Positions 17,801-26,831 are shown, counted from the stretch's first letter. The stretch: 64,000 nucleotides of DNA from Vreelandella boliviensis LC1 (GCF_000236035.1 NZ_JH393259.1:198752-262751); one strand, 5' to 3'. Translations and numbers: made by a program. The notes: generated by a model from the letters alone, not told the origin.

Positions 17801-18598
17801 CATACCCACCTGGCAAGGCCCAAACATGACGAAAAAATCCGCTTTCGCGATGTCGTCGCCCAGCCGCGCAAGATTATTTCTAGCCCGACCTGGTCCGGCC
17901 TTGAAGATGAGCATGTCTCTTATAACGCCGGTTATACCAACGTTCACGAGCTGATTCCCTGGCGCACCGTGAGTGGCCGCCAGCAGTTCTATCAAGATCA
18001 CGCCTGGATGCGCGCTTTCGGCGAAAGCCTGCTGGTCTATCGCCCGCCCATCGATACCAAGGCGGCCAAAGGCTTCACGCTGCCCGCTGATAACGGCTTC
18101 AAGAGCAAGGCGCTGAACTTCCTCACGCCGCACCAGAAGTGGGGCATTCACTCCACTTACTCGGACAACCTGCTGATGCTGACGCTCAATCGCGGCGGCC
18201 CGGTGGTGTGGCTTTCCGAGGCGGATGCCGCAGAGATCGATATCGAGGACAACGACTGGATCGAAGTCTACAACGCCAACGGCTCGATTGCCGCACGGGC
18301 TGTGGTCAGCCAGCGAGTTAAGGCTGGCATGGTGATGATGTACCACGCCCAGGAGCGCAATGTGAACGTACCTGGCTCTGAGGTCACCGGCACCCGGGGC
18401 GGTATTCATAACTCGGTCACCCGTGTCTGCCCCAAGCCAACCCATATGATCGGCGGCTACGCGCAGCTCTCTTACAGTTTTAATTACTACGGCACCGTCG
18501 GCTCAAACCGCGATGAGTTTGTGTTGGTACGCAAGATGAAACACGTTGACTGGCTGGATGGTGAAGGCAATGACAGCGTTCAGGAGGCCGTGAAATGA
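14816..18598 (+). CDS. narG: Respiratory nitrate reductase alpha subunit
   Basis: A 1260-aa Mo-bisMGD enzyme of the membrane-bound Nar type. FS0 ligands H50, C54, C58 and C93 match E. coli NarG His49, Cys53, Cys57 and Cys92. The segment YCDLPPASPMTWGEQTDVPE holds the aspartate that ligates Mo. It reduces nitrate to nitrite on the cytoplasmic side of the inner membrane. It overlaps narH by 4 bp (ATGA). The ATG has a GGAG ribosome site. No narK transporter and no NarXL are adjacent, which is unusual compared with pseudomonad and enteric operons. I saw no convincing FNR box in the 170 bp upstream. Confidence 0.97.
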   Translation: MSHFIDRLNFFRKSREPFANEHGELRSESRQWEDSYRARWQHDKVVRSTHGVNCTGSCSWKIYVKNGLVTWETQQTDYPRTRPDLPNHEPRGCPRGASYSWYLYSANRLKYPLVRKPLLALWREALKANPDPVDAWASIVEDPAKTKQYKRARGMGGFVRGDWDELNELVAASNVYTAKQYGPDRIIGFSPIPAMSMVSYAAGSRYLSLIGGVCMSFYDWYCDLPPASPMTWGEQTDVPESADWYNSGYIIAWGSNVPQTRTPDAHFFTEVRYKGTKTVSITPDYAEVSKLTDEWLSAKQGTDAALAMAMGHVILKEFHLEKPSAYFTDYVRRYTDMPFLVELEVREDGSFAPGRQLRASDFDTALGQENNPEWKTVAWDETRDQLVVPRGSIGFRWGETGNEVGKWNLESLDAAGTEIKPLLSLVNHHDSVARVAFPYFGGIEHEHFEHVKGAGVGAADDLLFHNLPAKRLKRADGSEMLAVTVFDLMCANYGIDRGFAGDGEDDGATSFDQIRPYTPAWQEKITGVSAEQCTRIAREFADNANKTNGRSMIIVGAGMNHWYHMDMNYRGLINMLVMCGCIGQSGGGWAHYVGQEKLRPQTGWTPLAFGLDWQRPPRHMNSTSFFYNHSSQWRYEKLEIKEILSPLAKAEDYPGSLIDFNVRAERMGWLPSAPQLDTNPLRLAQKAEAAGMSTADYAVQQLKSGELRFAAEDPDAPENFPRNMFIWRSNLLGSSGKGHEYMLKYLLGTRHGIQGKDLGDFGGQKPEEVVWHDEAPEGKLDLLVTLDFRMSTTCLYSDIVLPTATWYEKDDLNTSDMHPFIHPLTAATDPAWESRSDWDIYKGIAKAFSKVCVGHLGEETDLVTLPMQHDSPGELAQPAVMDWKKGECAPIPGKTMPSLIEVKRNYPETYERFTSVGPLLESIGNGGKGIAWNTDAEVELLGKLNHRKLDGPHKGRPLIDSAIDAAEMILTLAPETNGAVAVKAWDALSKITGRDHTHLARPKHDEKIRFRDVVAQPRKIISSPTWSGLEDEHVSYNAGYTNVHELIPWRTVSGRQQFYQDHAWMRAFGESLLVYRPPIDTKAAKGFTLPADNGFKSKALNFLTPHQKWGIHSTYSDNLLMLTLNRGGPVVWLSEADAAEIDIEDNDWIEVYNANGSIAARAVVSQRVKAGMVMMYHAQERNVNVPGSEVTGTRGGIHNSVTRVCPKPTHMIGGYAQLSYSFNYYGTVGSNRDEFVLVRKMKHVDWLDGEGNDSVQEAVK

Positions 18599-20157
18599 AG
18601 ATTCGTTCTCAGGTAGGCATGGTTCTCAACCTTGATAAGTGTATCGGTTGCCACACCTGTTCGGTGACCTGCAAAAATGTTTGGACTAGTCGTGAAGGCA
18701 TGGAGTACGCCTGGTTCAACAATGTCGAGACCAAGCCTGGCATCGGCTATCCCAAAGAGTGGGAGAACCAGGCTAAGTGGAAGGGCGGCTGGATGCGCCG
18801 TACCGACGGCCGGATTGAACCGCGTATTGGTGGCAAATGGCGAGTGCTGGCGAATATCTTCGCCAACCCCGACCTGCCCGAAATGGACGACTACTATGAG
18901 CCGTTCACTTTCGACTACCAGCACCTGCATACCGCCAAAATCGGTGAGCACCAGCCGGTGGCACGCCCACGTTCGCTGATCTCCGGCCAGCGCATGAAAA
19001 AGATCGAATGGGGCCCTAACTGGGAAGAGATACTGGGCACCGAGTTCGCCAAGCGGCGCAAAGATGCCAACTTTGACAAGGTGCAGGCAGATATTTACGG
19101 CCAGTTCGAAAACACCTTCATGATGTATCTGCCGCGCCTGTGCGAGCACTGCCTGAACCCTACCTGTGTGGCGTCCTGCCCTAGCGGTGCGATTTACAAG
19201 CGGGAAGAGGATGGCATCGTTCTAATCGACCAGGACAAGTGCCGTGGCTGGCGGATGTGTATCTCCGGCTGCCCCTACAAGAAGATTTACTACAACTGGA
19301 AAAGCGGTAAGTCCGAGAAGTGCATCTTCTGTTACCCGCGTATTGAGGCCGGTCAGCCGACCATCTGCTCCGAGACCTGCGTGGGCCGGATTCGTTACCT
19401 AGGCGTGCTGCTGTATGACGCCGACCGCATTGAAGAAGTGGCAAGCTCGCCGGACGAGCGCGACCTATACCATCGCCAACGCGAGATATTCCTTGATCCC
19501 AACGATCCGGAAGTGATTGCCCAAGCCAAGCGGGATGGCATCCAGGATAACGTCATCAAAGCTGCCCAGGCCTCTCCAGTCTACAAGATGGCTATCGACT
19601 GGGGATTAGCGCTGCCGCTGCACCCGGAATACCGCACGCTGCCGATGGTGTGGTACGTGCCGCCGCTGTCGCCGATTCAATCCGCCGCTGAGGCGGGGCA
19701 TGTCGAGTTTGACGGCATCCTACCCAAGATCGAGTCGTTGCGTATCCCGGTGAAGTACCTGGCTAACTTGTTGACAGCCGGCGAAGAGGAACCCGTGGTG
19801 CTGGCACTCAAGCGCTTGATGGCAATGCGGGTCTATATGCGCGGCAAGCACGTGGAGGGTGCCCCCAACGTCGAAGTGCTTGATGCCGTGGGGCTGAGCG
19901 TCGCCCAGGTAGAGGAGATGTACCGCTACCTGGCGATTGCCAACTACGAGGATCGTTTCGTGATCCCCACCAGCCATCGTGAAATGGCCACCGAAGCCTT
20001 TCCCGAACGCGGGGGATGCGGTTTTACCTTTGGTGATGGTTGCCACGGTGAGAGCCAGCCCAGCCTGTTCAATGGCCGTAAGCAGACCAGTGTTTTGGTA
20101 AAACCGGTAGAGGTCTTCGACCCGCAGCCACAACTTGAGGAGTCTCGTCATGACTGA
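18595..20157 (+). CDS. narH: Respiratory nitrate reductase beta subunit
   Basis: A 520-aa iron-sulfur protein. It opens MKIRSQVGMVLNLDKCIGCHTCSVTC and contains CEHCLNPTCVASC, then CRGWRMCISGC, where tryptophan replaces a cysteine to give the [3Fe-4S] centre of NarH, then CIFCYPRIEAGQPTIC. It passes electrons from NarI haem to NarG. It is translationally coupled to narG (ATGA) and overlaps narJ by 8 bp. Confidence 0.97.
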   Translation: MKIRSQVGMVLNLDKCIGCHTCSVTCKNVWTSREGMEYAWFNNVETKPGIGYPKEWENQAKWKGGWMRRTDGRIEPRIGGKWRVLANIFANPDLPEMDDYYEPFTFDYQHLHTAKIGEHQPVARPRSLISGQRMKKIEWGPNWEEILGTEFAKRRKDANFDKVQADIYGQFENTFMMYLPRLCEHCLNPTCVASCPSGAIYKREEDGIVLIDQDKCRGWRMCISGCPYKKIYYNWKSGKSEKCIFCYPRIEAGQPTICSETCVGRIRYLGVLLYDADRIEEVASSPDERDLYHRQREIFLDPNDPEVIAQAKRDGIQDNVIKAAQASPVYKMAIDWGLALPLHPEYRTLPMVWYVPPLSPIQSAAEAGHVEFDGILPKIESLRIPVKYLANLLTAGEEEPVVLALKRLMAMRVYMRGKHVEGAPNVEVLDAVGLSVAQVEEMYRYLAIANYEDRFVIPTSHREMATEAFPERGGCGFTFGDGCHGESQPSLFNGRKQTSVLVKPVEVFDPQPQLEESRHD

Positions 20158-20971
20158 AGCCGCTACCCAATCGCCTGTTACATCGACCGCGGTAGAGCTG
20201 TCGTCTGAGACGCTACAAGGCATGCGCAGCCTACGGGTACTGGCGCGTTTGCTCGATTATCCGACCCAGGAACTGCAGGACGCTTGTGGCGAGCTAATCG
20301 AAATCCTCAACGCCGAGCGCCGCCTGGGAGCGGCTCTCAAGTCGTCGCTAATGGAGTGGTGTCAGCGTCTCCAAGATGGCGACTTGCTTGAGCTGCAGGC
20401 CGAGTATGTCGCCATGTTCGACAAAGGACGCGCTACGTCGCTGCTGCTATTCGAGCACGTTCACGGCGAGTCCCGTGATCGTGGTCAGGCCATGGTGGAT
20501 CTTATGGCCGAGTACAGCGCGGCCGGGTTCGAGCTGGATGCCCGTGAGCTGCCCGATCATCTGCCGGTGTTTCTTGAGTACCTTTCGCTGTGCGACGAAG
20601 CCGAGATCGGCCGCTGGCTGGGCGAAATACGCCATATCCTGGCGTTGCTGACGGCACGGCTGGAGGAGCGGGGAGCGGATCACGCCCTGGTGCCGCTATC
20701 ACTATTGGCGTTAATCGGCGCCGAGGGTGATGTGGAGGAGCATCGGCCCCAGGTCAAAAAAGAAGTACCTGACAACACCCCCGAAGCATTGGACGCCGTA
20801 TGGGAAGAAGAAGCGGTGCGCTTCTCGGCAACCTCTGACGAAGATTGCGCGCTGCAGTCGGCGGAAGGTCGGCGGCTTGCCGAGCACAAGAATGCAGTGC
20901 ACAGCGACCCCGTCAAAATCATGCCGTCCGCCTGGAGCGCGTCCCCTTCCTCAACCGTGGCCGATCGCTAA
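20150..20971 (+). CDS. narJ: Nitrate reductase assembly chaperone NarJ
   Basis: A 273-aa cytoplasmic TorD-related chaperone needed to insert Mo cofactor into NarG and to join NarGH to NarI. Recognisable segments are MRSLRVLARLLDYPTQEL and FEHVHGESRDRGQAMVDL. The ATG at 20150 has a TTGAGGAG ribosome site and overlaps the narH end by 8 bp; an in-frame upstream start at 20135 is weaker. The C-terminal 70 residues after about 200 are low in similarity to anything I recognise and acidic, as is usual for this family. Confidence 0.93.
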   Translation: MTEAATQSPVTSTAVELSSETLQGMRSLRVLARLLDYPTQELQDACGELIEILNAERRLGAALKSSLMEWCQRLQDGDLLELQAEYVAMFDKGRATSLLLFEHVHGESRDRGQAMVDLMAEYSAAGFELDARELPDHLPVFLEYLSLCDEAEIGRWLGEIRHILALLTARLEERGADHALVPLSLLALIGAEGDVEEHRPQVKKEVPDNTPEALDAVWEEEAVRFSATSDEDCALQSAEGRRLAEHKNAVHSDPVKIMPSAWSASPSSTVADR

Positions 20972-20984
20972 AAGGAGAATCGCC

Positions 20985-21668
20985 ATGTTCATAGAATACT
21001 TGCAACATCTTATCTACGGCTATTACCCCTACCTGGCCGGTACGGTGTTCCTCGTCGGCAGCCTCATGCGCTACGACCAAGGCCAGTTCACCTGGAAGAC
21101 CGGCTCTAGCCAAATGCTGTCCTCAAAAAACATGCGACTGGCCAGCAACCTGTTCCATATCGGGATTATCGTCATTTTCTTCGGTCATTTGGTGGGCATG
21201 CTCACGCCGCACTGGGTCTACGCTCCTTTCCTGCATGCCGGAACCAAGCAGCTGATTGCCATCGTGGTTGGCGGTATCGCCGGTGCCATGTGCGTGGTGG
21301 GCGGCGCCATGTTGCTTTATCGCCGATTGGTTAATCCTCGCGTAAAGGCGTCGTCGAGCATGATGGATACCTTGATCCTGGGTTTGATCGTCTTGCAGGC
21401 GTGTCTTGGCATGGTGACCATCATCTTCTCACTGGGGCATATGGACGGCGAGATGATGTTGACGCTCTCCAGCTGGGCACAGTCGATTGTCTTCTTCAGC
21501 GGCGGCGCGGCGGATTACATGCAGGAAGTGTCATGGATCTTCAAACTGCATATCTTTATCGGCCTGACCATCATCCTGCTGTTCCCGTTCTCGCGCCTGG
21601 TGCATGTGTGGAGCGTACCTTTCGGCTATGTGACTCGTCGCTATCAGCTTGTCCGTCGTCGTGGCTAA
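20985..21668 (+). CDS. narI: Nitrate reductase gamma subunit (cytochrome b)
   Basis: A 227-aa membrane protein with five hydrophobic segments. The haem-ligand histidines H58 and H68 lie in LFHIGIIVIFFGHLVG, and two more lie in the last helices (FKLHIFIG and RLVHVW). It oxidises quinol in the periplasmic leaflet and feeds NarH. AAAGGAG precedes the ATG at 20985; reading further upstream in frame would overlap narJ and lacks a ribosome site. Confidence 0.96.
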   Translation: MFIEYLQHLIYGYYPYLAGTVFLVGSLMRYDQGQFTWKTGSSQMLSSKNMRLASNLFHIGIIVIFFGHLVGMLTPHWVYAPFLHAGTKQLIAIVVGGIAGAMCVVGGAMLLYRRLVNPRVKASSSMMDTLILGLIVLQACLGMVTIIFSLGHMDGEMMLTLSSWAQSIVFFSGGAADYMQEVSWIFKLHIFIGLTIILLFPFSRLVHVWSVPFGYVTRRYQLVRRRG

Positions 21669-21709
21669 AAAACTGGCTTGTGCTCGCCCAGGCCTAGAGG
21701 AGAAATAAC

Positions 21710-22531
21710 ATGCAGATGATTGATATCGAACAGCTACCTGGGGGCGTCGCTGCGCCTCCGGTACGTGTCGGCGACGTCAGTGTCGATGAGGAAACGATTG
21801 CGCTAGAGATGCAGTATCACCCTGCCGAAACGGCGGGGGAGGCCCAGCTGCAGGCGGCTCGTGCGCTGGTGGTCAGGGAGCTGCTGCGCCAGCGGGCTAG
21901 CATGCTTGGCCTACTGTCGGTGCAGGAAGCCAGCGAAGCACAGGAGGACGCAGCGATCGCTGCCCTGCTTGAACAGGAGCTTGAGGTGCCCGAACCGGGG
22001 GAAGCCGATTGCCAGCGATTTTTTGACACCCACCGTGAGCGCTTCAGCGAACCGACCCAGTTACGCGTTCGGCATATCCTGCTTGCGGCCGCACCGGATG
22101 ACTCCCTGGGTCGCGACGAAGCGTACCAGCTTGGCGAAAAGCTGCTCGAAAGTCTCAATCAGATACCCGAACGGTTTACCGAATTTGCTCAACACCACTC
22201 CGCGTGCCCTTCAAAAGAGGTGGATGGTGATTTGGGCTGGCTGGTGCCGGGGCAGACCGTTCCAGAGCTGGATCGTGCTTTGCAGCACCTGCCTGAAGGA
22301 CTACACGAGCGTCCCTTAGCCTCTCGCTATGGCTGGCATGTGGTGAGTATTGACGAACGGCGAGAAGGGAGGGCGTTACCTTTTGATCAGGTTGTCGACC
22401 GGGTGCGCCATAGCCTGCGGGAACAGGCGACCCGACGGGCGTTGCGTCACTATTTGCTGGCGCTAGAGAGCGATATAGGCGTCGAAGGGATTGTTCTGGA
22501 TGACGATGCTGGCGGCAGCTTGATGCAATAG
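21710..22531 (+). CDS. Parvulin-type peptidyl-prolyl isomerase of the nar operon
   Basis: A 273-aa PpiC/NifM-like protein. A helical N-terminal part (residues 1-110) is followed by a parvulin domain (about 118-215) with LRVRHILLA, AQHHSACPSKEVDGDLGWL and RYGWHVV. There is no signal peptide, so it acts in the cytoplasm. The same gene follows narI in Pseudomonas aeruginosa, so a role in NarGH folding or maturation is plausible but not shown. A GAGGAG ribosome site precedes the start. It lies 41 nt after narI and 22 nt before moaB. Confidence 0.85.
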   Translation: MQMIDIEQLPGGVAAPPVRVGDVSVDEETIALEMQYHPAETAGEAQLQAARALVVRELLRQRASMLGLLSVQEASEAQEDAAIAALLEQELEVPEPGEADCQRFFDTHRERFSEPTQLRVRHILLAAAPDDSLGRDEAYQLGEKLLESLNQIPERFTEFAQHHSACPSKEVDGDLGWLVPGQTVPELDRALQHLPEGLHERPLASRYGWHVVSIDERREGRALPFDQVVDRVRHSLREQATRRALRHYLLALESDIGVEGIVLDDDAGGSLMQ

Positions 22532-22553
22532 GAAAGCTAACAGGAGAGGCTTG

Positions 22554-23132
22554 ATGTCCCATGTTTCTGTAGGTGCACTTTTCACTCCGCTTGGCATCGT
22601 GGTGCTAACGGTTTCCGATACGCGTGGGTTTGATGAAGATGGCAGCGGTGACCTGCTGGTTAAGCATCTGAGCGAAAGCGGCCATATTCTGGTGGAGCGA
22701 CGCATCGTTCCTGATGATATCTACCAGGTACGCGCCGTGGTCTCGGAGTGGGTCGCGCGAACAGATATCCACGTGATTTTGGTTAATGGAGGCACTGGCT
22801 TTACCACCCGGGATACTACTCCCGAGGCGTTAATACCTCTGTTCGACAAAGCGATTGAGGGGTATGGCGAGCTGTTCCGGCACTACTCCCTGAAGACAAT
22901 CGGCACAGCGACGATCCAGTCTCGAGCCGTAGCGGGGGTGGCCAATAAAACGCTGCTTTTTGCGATGCCTGGCTCGCCCAAAGCGTGCGCGTTGGCGTGG
23001 GACAAGATCATCGCTTTGCAGCTGGACTCCCGTACTCGGCCCTGCAACTTCGCAGCCATGGTACTGCCTTCAGCGACCCCGTGCAGTGGACGTCACACAG
23101 CGACCTCTTCCAATGATGGGGAGCGTTTATGA
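22554..23132 (+). CDS. moaB: Molybdopterin adenylyltransferase MoaB-type
   Basis: A 192-aa MoaB/MogA-family protein. Motifs are VLTVSDTRGFDEDGSG, VNGGTGFTTRDTTPEAL and FAMPGSPKACALAWDK. The family adenylylates molybdopterin before Mo insertion by MoeA. The ATG at 22554 was chosen with AGGAGAGG upstream; a TTG one codon earlier is possible. It overlaps moeA by an ATGA, so the two steps are co-produced. Confidence 0.92.
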   Translation: MSHVSVGALFTPLGIVVLTVSDTRGFDEDGSGDLLVKHLSESGHILVERRIVPDDIYQVRAVVSEWVARTDIHVILVNGGTGFTTRDTTPEALIPLFDKAIEGYGELFRHYSLKTIGTATIQSRAVAGVANKTLLFAMPGSPKACALAWDKIIALQLDSRTRPCNFAAMVLPSATPCSGRHTATSSNDGERL

Positions 23133-24382
23133 ACTGTCAATGCGCAGAAATAGTCACCCCCGGGTTGTTAAATCTGTTTGATGCACGCCAACAGCTTATC
23201 AAAGCAGCCACGCCAATTAATGCAGTAGAAAAAATTACCCTTGATCAATCTGCGGGGCGAGTGATGGCAGAAGCGGTGTCCTCACCCCACGATATGCCGG
23301 GGGTGGACAACAGCGCTATGGATGGTTACGCGCTGTGTCTGACTGATTACCAAGCGGACGCAGGTTTACCCATTCTCCAACGTGTGCCGGCTGGCTCAGG
23401 CGTCATGTTGCTACCGAAAGGAGGCTGCGCGCGTATTTTTACCGGCGCGCCGGTACCCATGGGGGCCGATACTGTTGTGCCTCAAGAGCGGGTAACACTT
23501 GATCAGCGTGGGCATATACACATCGAGGGTAACTTGGTGGGAGGCGCTAATATTCGTCGTCAAGGCGAGGAGACCCGTATGGGAACCCCGCTACTTGCTG
23601 CGGGTGAGTTTCTTGATGCCGCGTCGATTGCACTGCTGGCAAGTCATGGTATCAACACGGTTACTGTCAAACGGCGCCTGCGGGTGGCGCTGCTCTCAAC
23701 GGGCGATGAGCTAATTTCCCCGGGGGCAGCGCGGTCACCGGGTCAGGTATACGACAGCAATCGCGTCATGCTTAACGTACTGCTAGCGCAAGCTCAGTGC
23801 GATGTGCTGGATCTGGGCGTCATTGATGATTCGCCGCAGTTATTGCATCAGGCCTTTGACCACGCAGAAACCGTTGCGGATGTTGTGGTGTGCACCGGGG
23901 GCGTTTCGGTAGGCGAGGAGGATCACGTTCGCCCAGTGATTGAGCAGCGTGGCGGGTTACATTTTCATGGTGTTGCGATGAAGCCGGGAAAACCCTTTGC
24001 GTTCGGTTATCTTGGCCCAGTATCTTCCTCATCCACTCCGTTAATTGCGCTGCCGGGTAATCCCGTGGCATCCCTGGTGGGTTGGCAGCTTTTGGCGTTG
24101 CCGTTTATTCACGCTATGCAAGGCAGAAGCGTAGCTGATTTACAGTGTTATCCAGTAAAAGCCGGCTTTTCTCAGCGTGGGCCCCAGGGGCGCTGCGAAC
24201 TATTACGGGTGGTACTGGATTGGTCAAAGGGTACTCCCGTGGCGCAGCTAGCGGGCGGGCAGGGCTCGCATATGCTCAGCGCGGCTAGCCAGGCCCATGG
24301 CTATTTGATGATTAACCCCGCCACGGAGGTAATTGAAGGGAGCTCCTACCACTACTACCCCATCAATCAGTTCGCCGCTTGA
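23129..24382 (+). CDS. moeA: Molybdopterin molybdenumtransferase
   Basis: A 417-aa MoeA. Family marks are MPGVDNSAMDGYAL, IFTGAPVPMGADTVV, ALLSTGDEL and VVCTGGVSVGEEDHV, then MKPGKPFAFG and ALPGNPVASLVG. It inserts molybdate into adenylylated molybdopterin. It starts inside the moaB stop (ATGA) and sits in the nar-linked cofactor operon, so cofactor supply rises with NarG. moaC, moaD, moaE and mobA are not in the window. Confidence 0.95.
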   Translation: MNCQCAEIVTPGLLNLFDARQQLIKAATPINAVEKITLDQSAGRVMAEAVSSPHDMPGVDNSAMDGYALCLTDYQADAGLPILQRVPAGSGVMLLPKGGCARIFTGAPVPMGADTVVPQERVTLDQRGHIHIEGNLVGGANIRRQGEETRMGTPLLAAGEFLDAASIALLASHGINTVTVKRRLRVALLSTGDELISPGAARSPGQVYDSNRVMLNVLLAQAQCDVLDLGVIDDSPQLLHQAFDHAETVADVVVCTGGVSVGEEDHVRPVIEQRGGLHFHGVAMKPGKPFAFGYLGPVSSSSTPLIALPGNPVASLVGWQLLALPFIHAMQGRSVADLQCYPVKAGFSQRGPQGRCELLRVVLDWSKGTPVAQLAGGQGSHMLSAASQAHGYLMINPATEVIEGSSYHYYPINQFAA

Positions 24383-24434
24383 ATCACTTTTTCAGTCGTG
24401 GCCACTAATGTCGTTGGTTTTTATAGGAGAGGGT

Positions 24435-24842
24435 ATGTCTTCACATCATAAACCCCGCGCACTGATATATGCCTGCTCCGGCTGCTCTGATGTTGCGCAA
24501 CTTGCCAATAGTATTGCCCTTCGCCTTGACCATGCAGGAGAGGCAGAAATGTCCTGTATTGCTGGTGTAGGTGGCGGCGTGCCAGGTCTGGTGCGCATTG
24601 CACGTTCCGGGCGTCCTATCGTGGCCATTGATGGGTGTCAGATGCACTGCGCTAACCACTGTCTCTCCAAAGCAGGTGTAATACCCACAGAGCACGTAAA
24701 ACTGTATGAAAACGGACTACGCAAGCGCCGAGGTCAATTTTATGATGAGCAAATAATCACCGCTGTCACCGCAGAAGTGAAAGGACTCATTGCTCGGCTA
24801 CCCATTAATGCCAGTTCCGAAGTAGAGGAGCCCGCAGAATGA
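24435..24842 (+). CDS. DGC-domain putative zinc-binding protein
   Basis: A 135-aa protein rich in paired cysteines: YACSGCSDV near residue 15, [10 protein letters not shown] near 43, and [18 protein letters not shown] near 72. This is the pattern of the DGC (PF08859) family, thought from its cysteines to bind zinc; no reaction is known. It has a GGAGAGGG ribosome site at 24425-24433, lies 52 nt after moeA and overlaps moaA by an ATGA. A role in metal or sulfur handling for Mo cofactor is suggested only by position. Confidence 0.8.
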   Translation: MSSHHKPRALIYACSGCSDVAQLANSIALRLDHAGEAEMSCIAGVGGGVPGLVRIARSGRPIVAIDGCQMHCANHCLSKAGVIPTEHVKLYENGLRKRRGQFYDEQIITAVTAEVKGLIARLPINASSEVEEPAE

Positions 24843-25828
24843 GTTCACTAGTCGATGGGTTTGGCCGAACGGTGCGTTACCTGCGTATATCGGTGACTGA
24901 TCGTTGTGATTTTCGCTGTGTTTATTGCATGGCTGAGGAGATGACCTTTCTGCCGCGGGCCAAGCTGCTTACCCTTGAGGAGATCGCCACGCTATCGCAG
25001 GCATTCGTCGAGTTGGGCGTGGAGAAAATTCGTCTAACCGGAGGGGAGCCGTTGGTACGCCAGGGCGTACTCACGCTAGTAGAAAAACTCGGTAAATTGG
25101 AAGGCCTGCGCGAGCTGGCTATGACCACTAACGGCTCTGGTCTAGTCAAACATGCCGACGCATTGCGCCAAGGTGGGCTTGATCGACTCAATATCAGTCT
25201 CGACTCACTCAAGCCCGAGCGGTTTAAAGTATTAACCCGGACAGGTGACCTTGGCCAAGTGATCGCGGGTATCCGCGCAGCACGCCGCGCTGGCTTTCAG
25301 TCGATCAAACTCAACGCCGTATTGCTTAAGGGGCGTAATGACGATGAAATCCTCGACTTGGTAAACTTTGCCCGAGATGAGCAAGTAGATATTAGCTTTA
25401 TCGAGGAGATGCCGCTGGGTGCTATCAGCGAACATAACCGTGGCGAAACTTTTCTTTCCACCGATACGGTGCGCGAGACCATAGAAAACCATCATCAACT
25501 CTTACCCACCACCGAGACCACCTTGGGGCCATCCCGTTATTACCGTATGGCGGACAGCCAATCACGCATTGGCTTCATCTCTCCTCATAGTCACAATTTC
25601 TGTGGCGCTTGTAATCGTGTTCGGGTGACGGCTGAAGGGCGGCTACTCCTTTGTTTGGGCAATGAGCACTCGGTGGATTTACGCGCCGTAATGCGACGTT
25701 ATCCTGGTGATAACCAGCGGCTTAAAACGAGCATTATGGCTGCAATGATGAAAAAACCCGCGCGTCATCACTTCACGACTGATGGTGAGGTTCAGATCGT
25801 AAGGTTTATGAATGCAACAGGTGGATAA
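24839..25828 (+). CDS. moaA: GTP 3',8-cyclase MoaA
   Basis: A 329-aa radical SAM enzyme for the first step of molybdopterin synthesis. The N-terminal cluster motif is CDFRCVYC, then [10 protein letters not shown]. The C-terminal second cluster is [18 protein letters not shown], and the protein ends in the Gly-Gly tail (NATGG) needed for activity. It is the last gene of the operon that begins at narG. A weak hairpin (ATACG/CGTAT at 25828-25843, followed by GTTTT) could end the transcript. Confidence 0.95.
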   Translation: MSSLVDGFGRTVRYLRISVTDRCDFRCVYCMAEEMTFLPRAKLLTLEEIATLSQAFVELGVEKIRLTGGEPLVRQGVLTLVEKLGKLEGLRELAMTTNGSGLVKHADALRQGGLDRLNISLDSLKPERFKVLTRTGDLGQVIAGIRAARRAGFQSIKLNAVLLKGRNDDEILDLVNFARDEQVDISFIEEMPLGAISEHNRGETFLSTDTVRETIENHHQLLPTTETTLGPSRYYRMADSQSRIGFISPHSHNFCGACNRVRVTAEGRLLLCLGNEHSVDLRAVMRRYPGDNQRLKTSIMAAMMKKPARHHFTTDGEVQIVRFMNATGG

Positions 25829-25994
25829 TACGATTCGGCGTATGTTTTACACCCCTCTTTCCCTGACCTACTTCCAATCGAGTGCTTTTTTAAGTCTTTG
25901 AAACTCTCTCAAAAAAGCCCGGGGGGGTAGTGGTGAAAAGCGCTTTCCGTTAAGCTCATCAGCAATTTTTATCTGCCTGCTTTGAGGTGATTGT

Positions 25995-26831
25995 ATGTGG
26001 AGCCTGCTAAAGGTGTCTGCAATATCACTATCAGTACTCATGATAGCTGGTTGCTCAGATCCCAAAATTGATACTAGCTCCATGCCTGCGTCGGTTGTCT
26101 CTGTGGAGGAAGTGCGTAACTCCTTGCCCACCTACAAACGCGATGAGTTTGATCAAGGGTTGATTATCATTGCCACATCGACGTCGTTTAGTGGTATCGA
26201 TATTCTCAACCCTCACCGAATGAATGCTGCTGAGATCGCCGAAACAGCCAATGCGCAAATGCATGGGTTAACAGGGGATCAGGTGATCCAGCGTGCCGAT
26301 CAAATTCTGCGTGAGCGCCGGTCACGCGAACGCGAGCATGCAATTCGCACCTTGAAGCGGCTGGAAGAGAAGCGCGCAAAAGCCGCAAGTGACCAGCAGC
26401 AGTTAGCGCGGTTTACCATTGATAGCGCTCGCTATTACATTGGCGCAAGCCCTTATGGCGCCCCGGAGCCCGTGATTGATCTTGAAGTAACCAATAGCAC
26501 GGATCAGGTCATTTCAGAGCTTCTGTTGAGGGGCGTTGTGACTAGTCCTGATCGCGCGGTGCCGTGGGTGGATGAGTCTTTCTATTACGTCGTGCCTGGT
26601 GGCATTGAGCCGGGAGAAACGCTGGAGTGGAGCCTAGCGCCTAATCGCTTTGGCCCGTGGGGAGATACTCAAATACCCAGTGATGCAGAATTGACGGTCA
26701 CCTTGAAAGGGCTGAAGGGGCTTGATGAACAGCCATTATGGGACTCGTCAGAGCTAACGGAGCATGAACTGGCTAGGCTTGAGCGATTGCGGGAGGAGTA
26801 TGGTGGCGTTGCACTATCGAGTGTTGAGTAA
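25995..26831 (+). CDS. Hypothetical lipoprotein
   Basis: A 278-aa protein with a lipoprotein signal (hydrophobic stretch ending LMIAGC, Cys20). Residues 24-70 (PKIDTSSMPASVVSVEEVRNSL, split across the mature start) resemble DUF6694-type lipoproteins, though I am not certain. Residues about 95-135 are highly charged (RERRSREREH, KRLEEKRAKAA) and likely helical or coiled coil. The C-terminal half looks like a beta-rich domain (EVTNSTDQVISELLLRGVV). It stands alone downstream of the Mo-cofactor genes, with 166 bp before it that show no clear promoter. Function unknown. Confidence 0.7.
   Translation: MWSLLKVSAISLSVLMIAGCSDPKIDTSSMPASVVSVEEVRNSLPTYKRDEFDQGLIIIATSTSFSGIDILNPHRMNAAEIAETANAQMHGLTGDQVIQRADQILRERRSREREHAIRTLKRLEEKRAKAASDQQQLARFTIDSARYYIGASPYGAPEPVIDLEVTNSTDQVISELLLRGVVTSPDRAVPWVDESFYYVVPGGIEPGETLEWSLAPNRFGPWGDTQIPSDAELTVTLKGLKGLDEQPLWDSSELTEHELARLERLREEYGGVALSSVE

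Noticed and set aside
16862-18445. 527-codon open frame opposite narG
   Set aside because: It lies wholly inside narG, whose protein matches its family throughout; GC-rich codon use opens the opposite frame. No ribosome site or family match.
22463-22705. Open frame on the minus strand across the parvulin/moaB junction
   Set aside because: It is a shadow of two well-supported genes and has no ribosome site.
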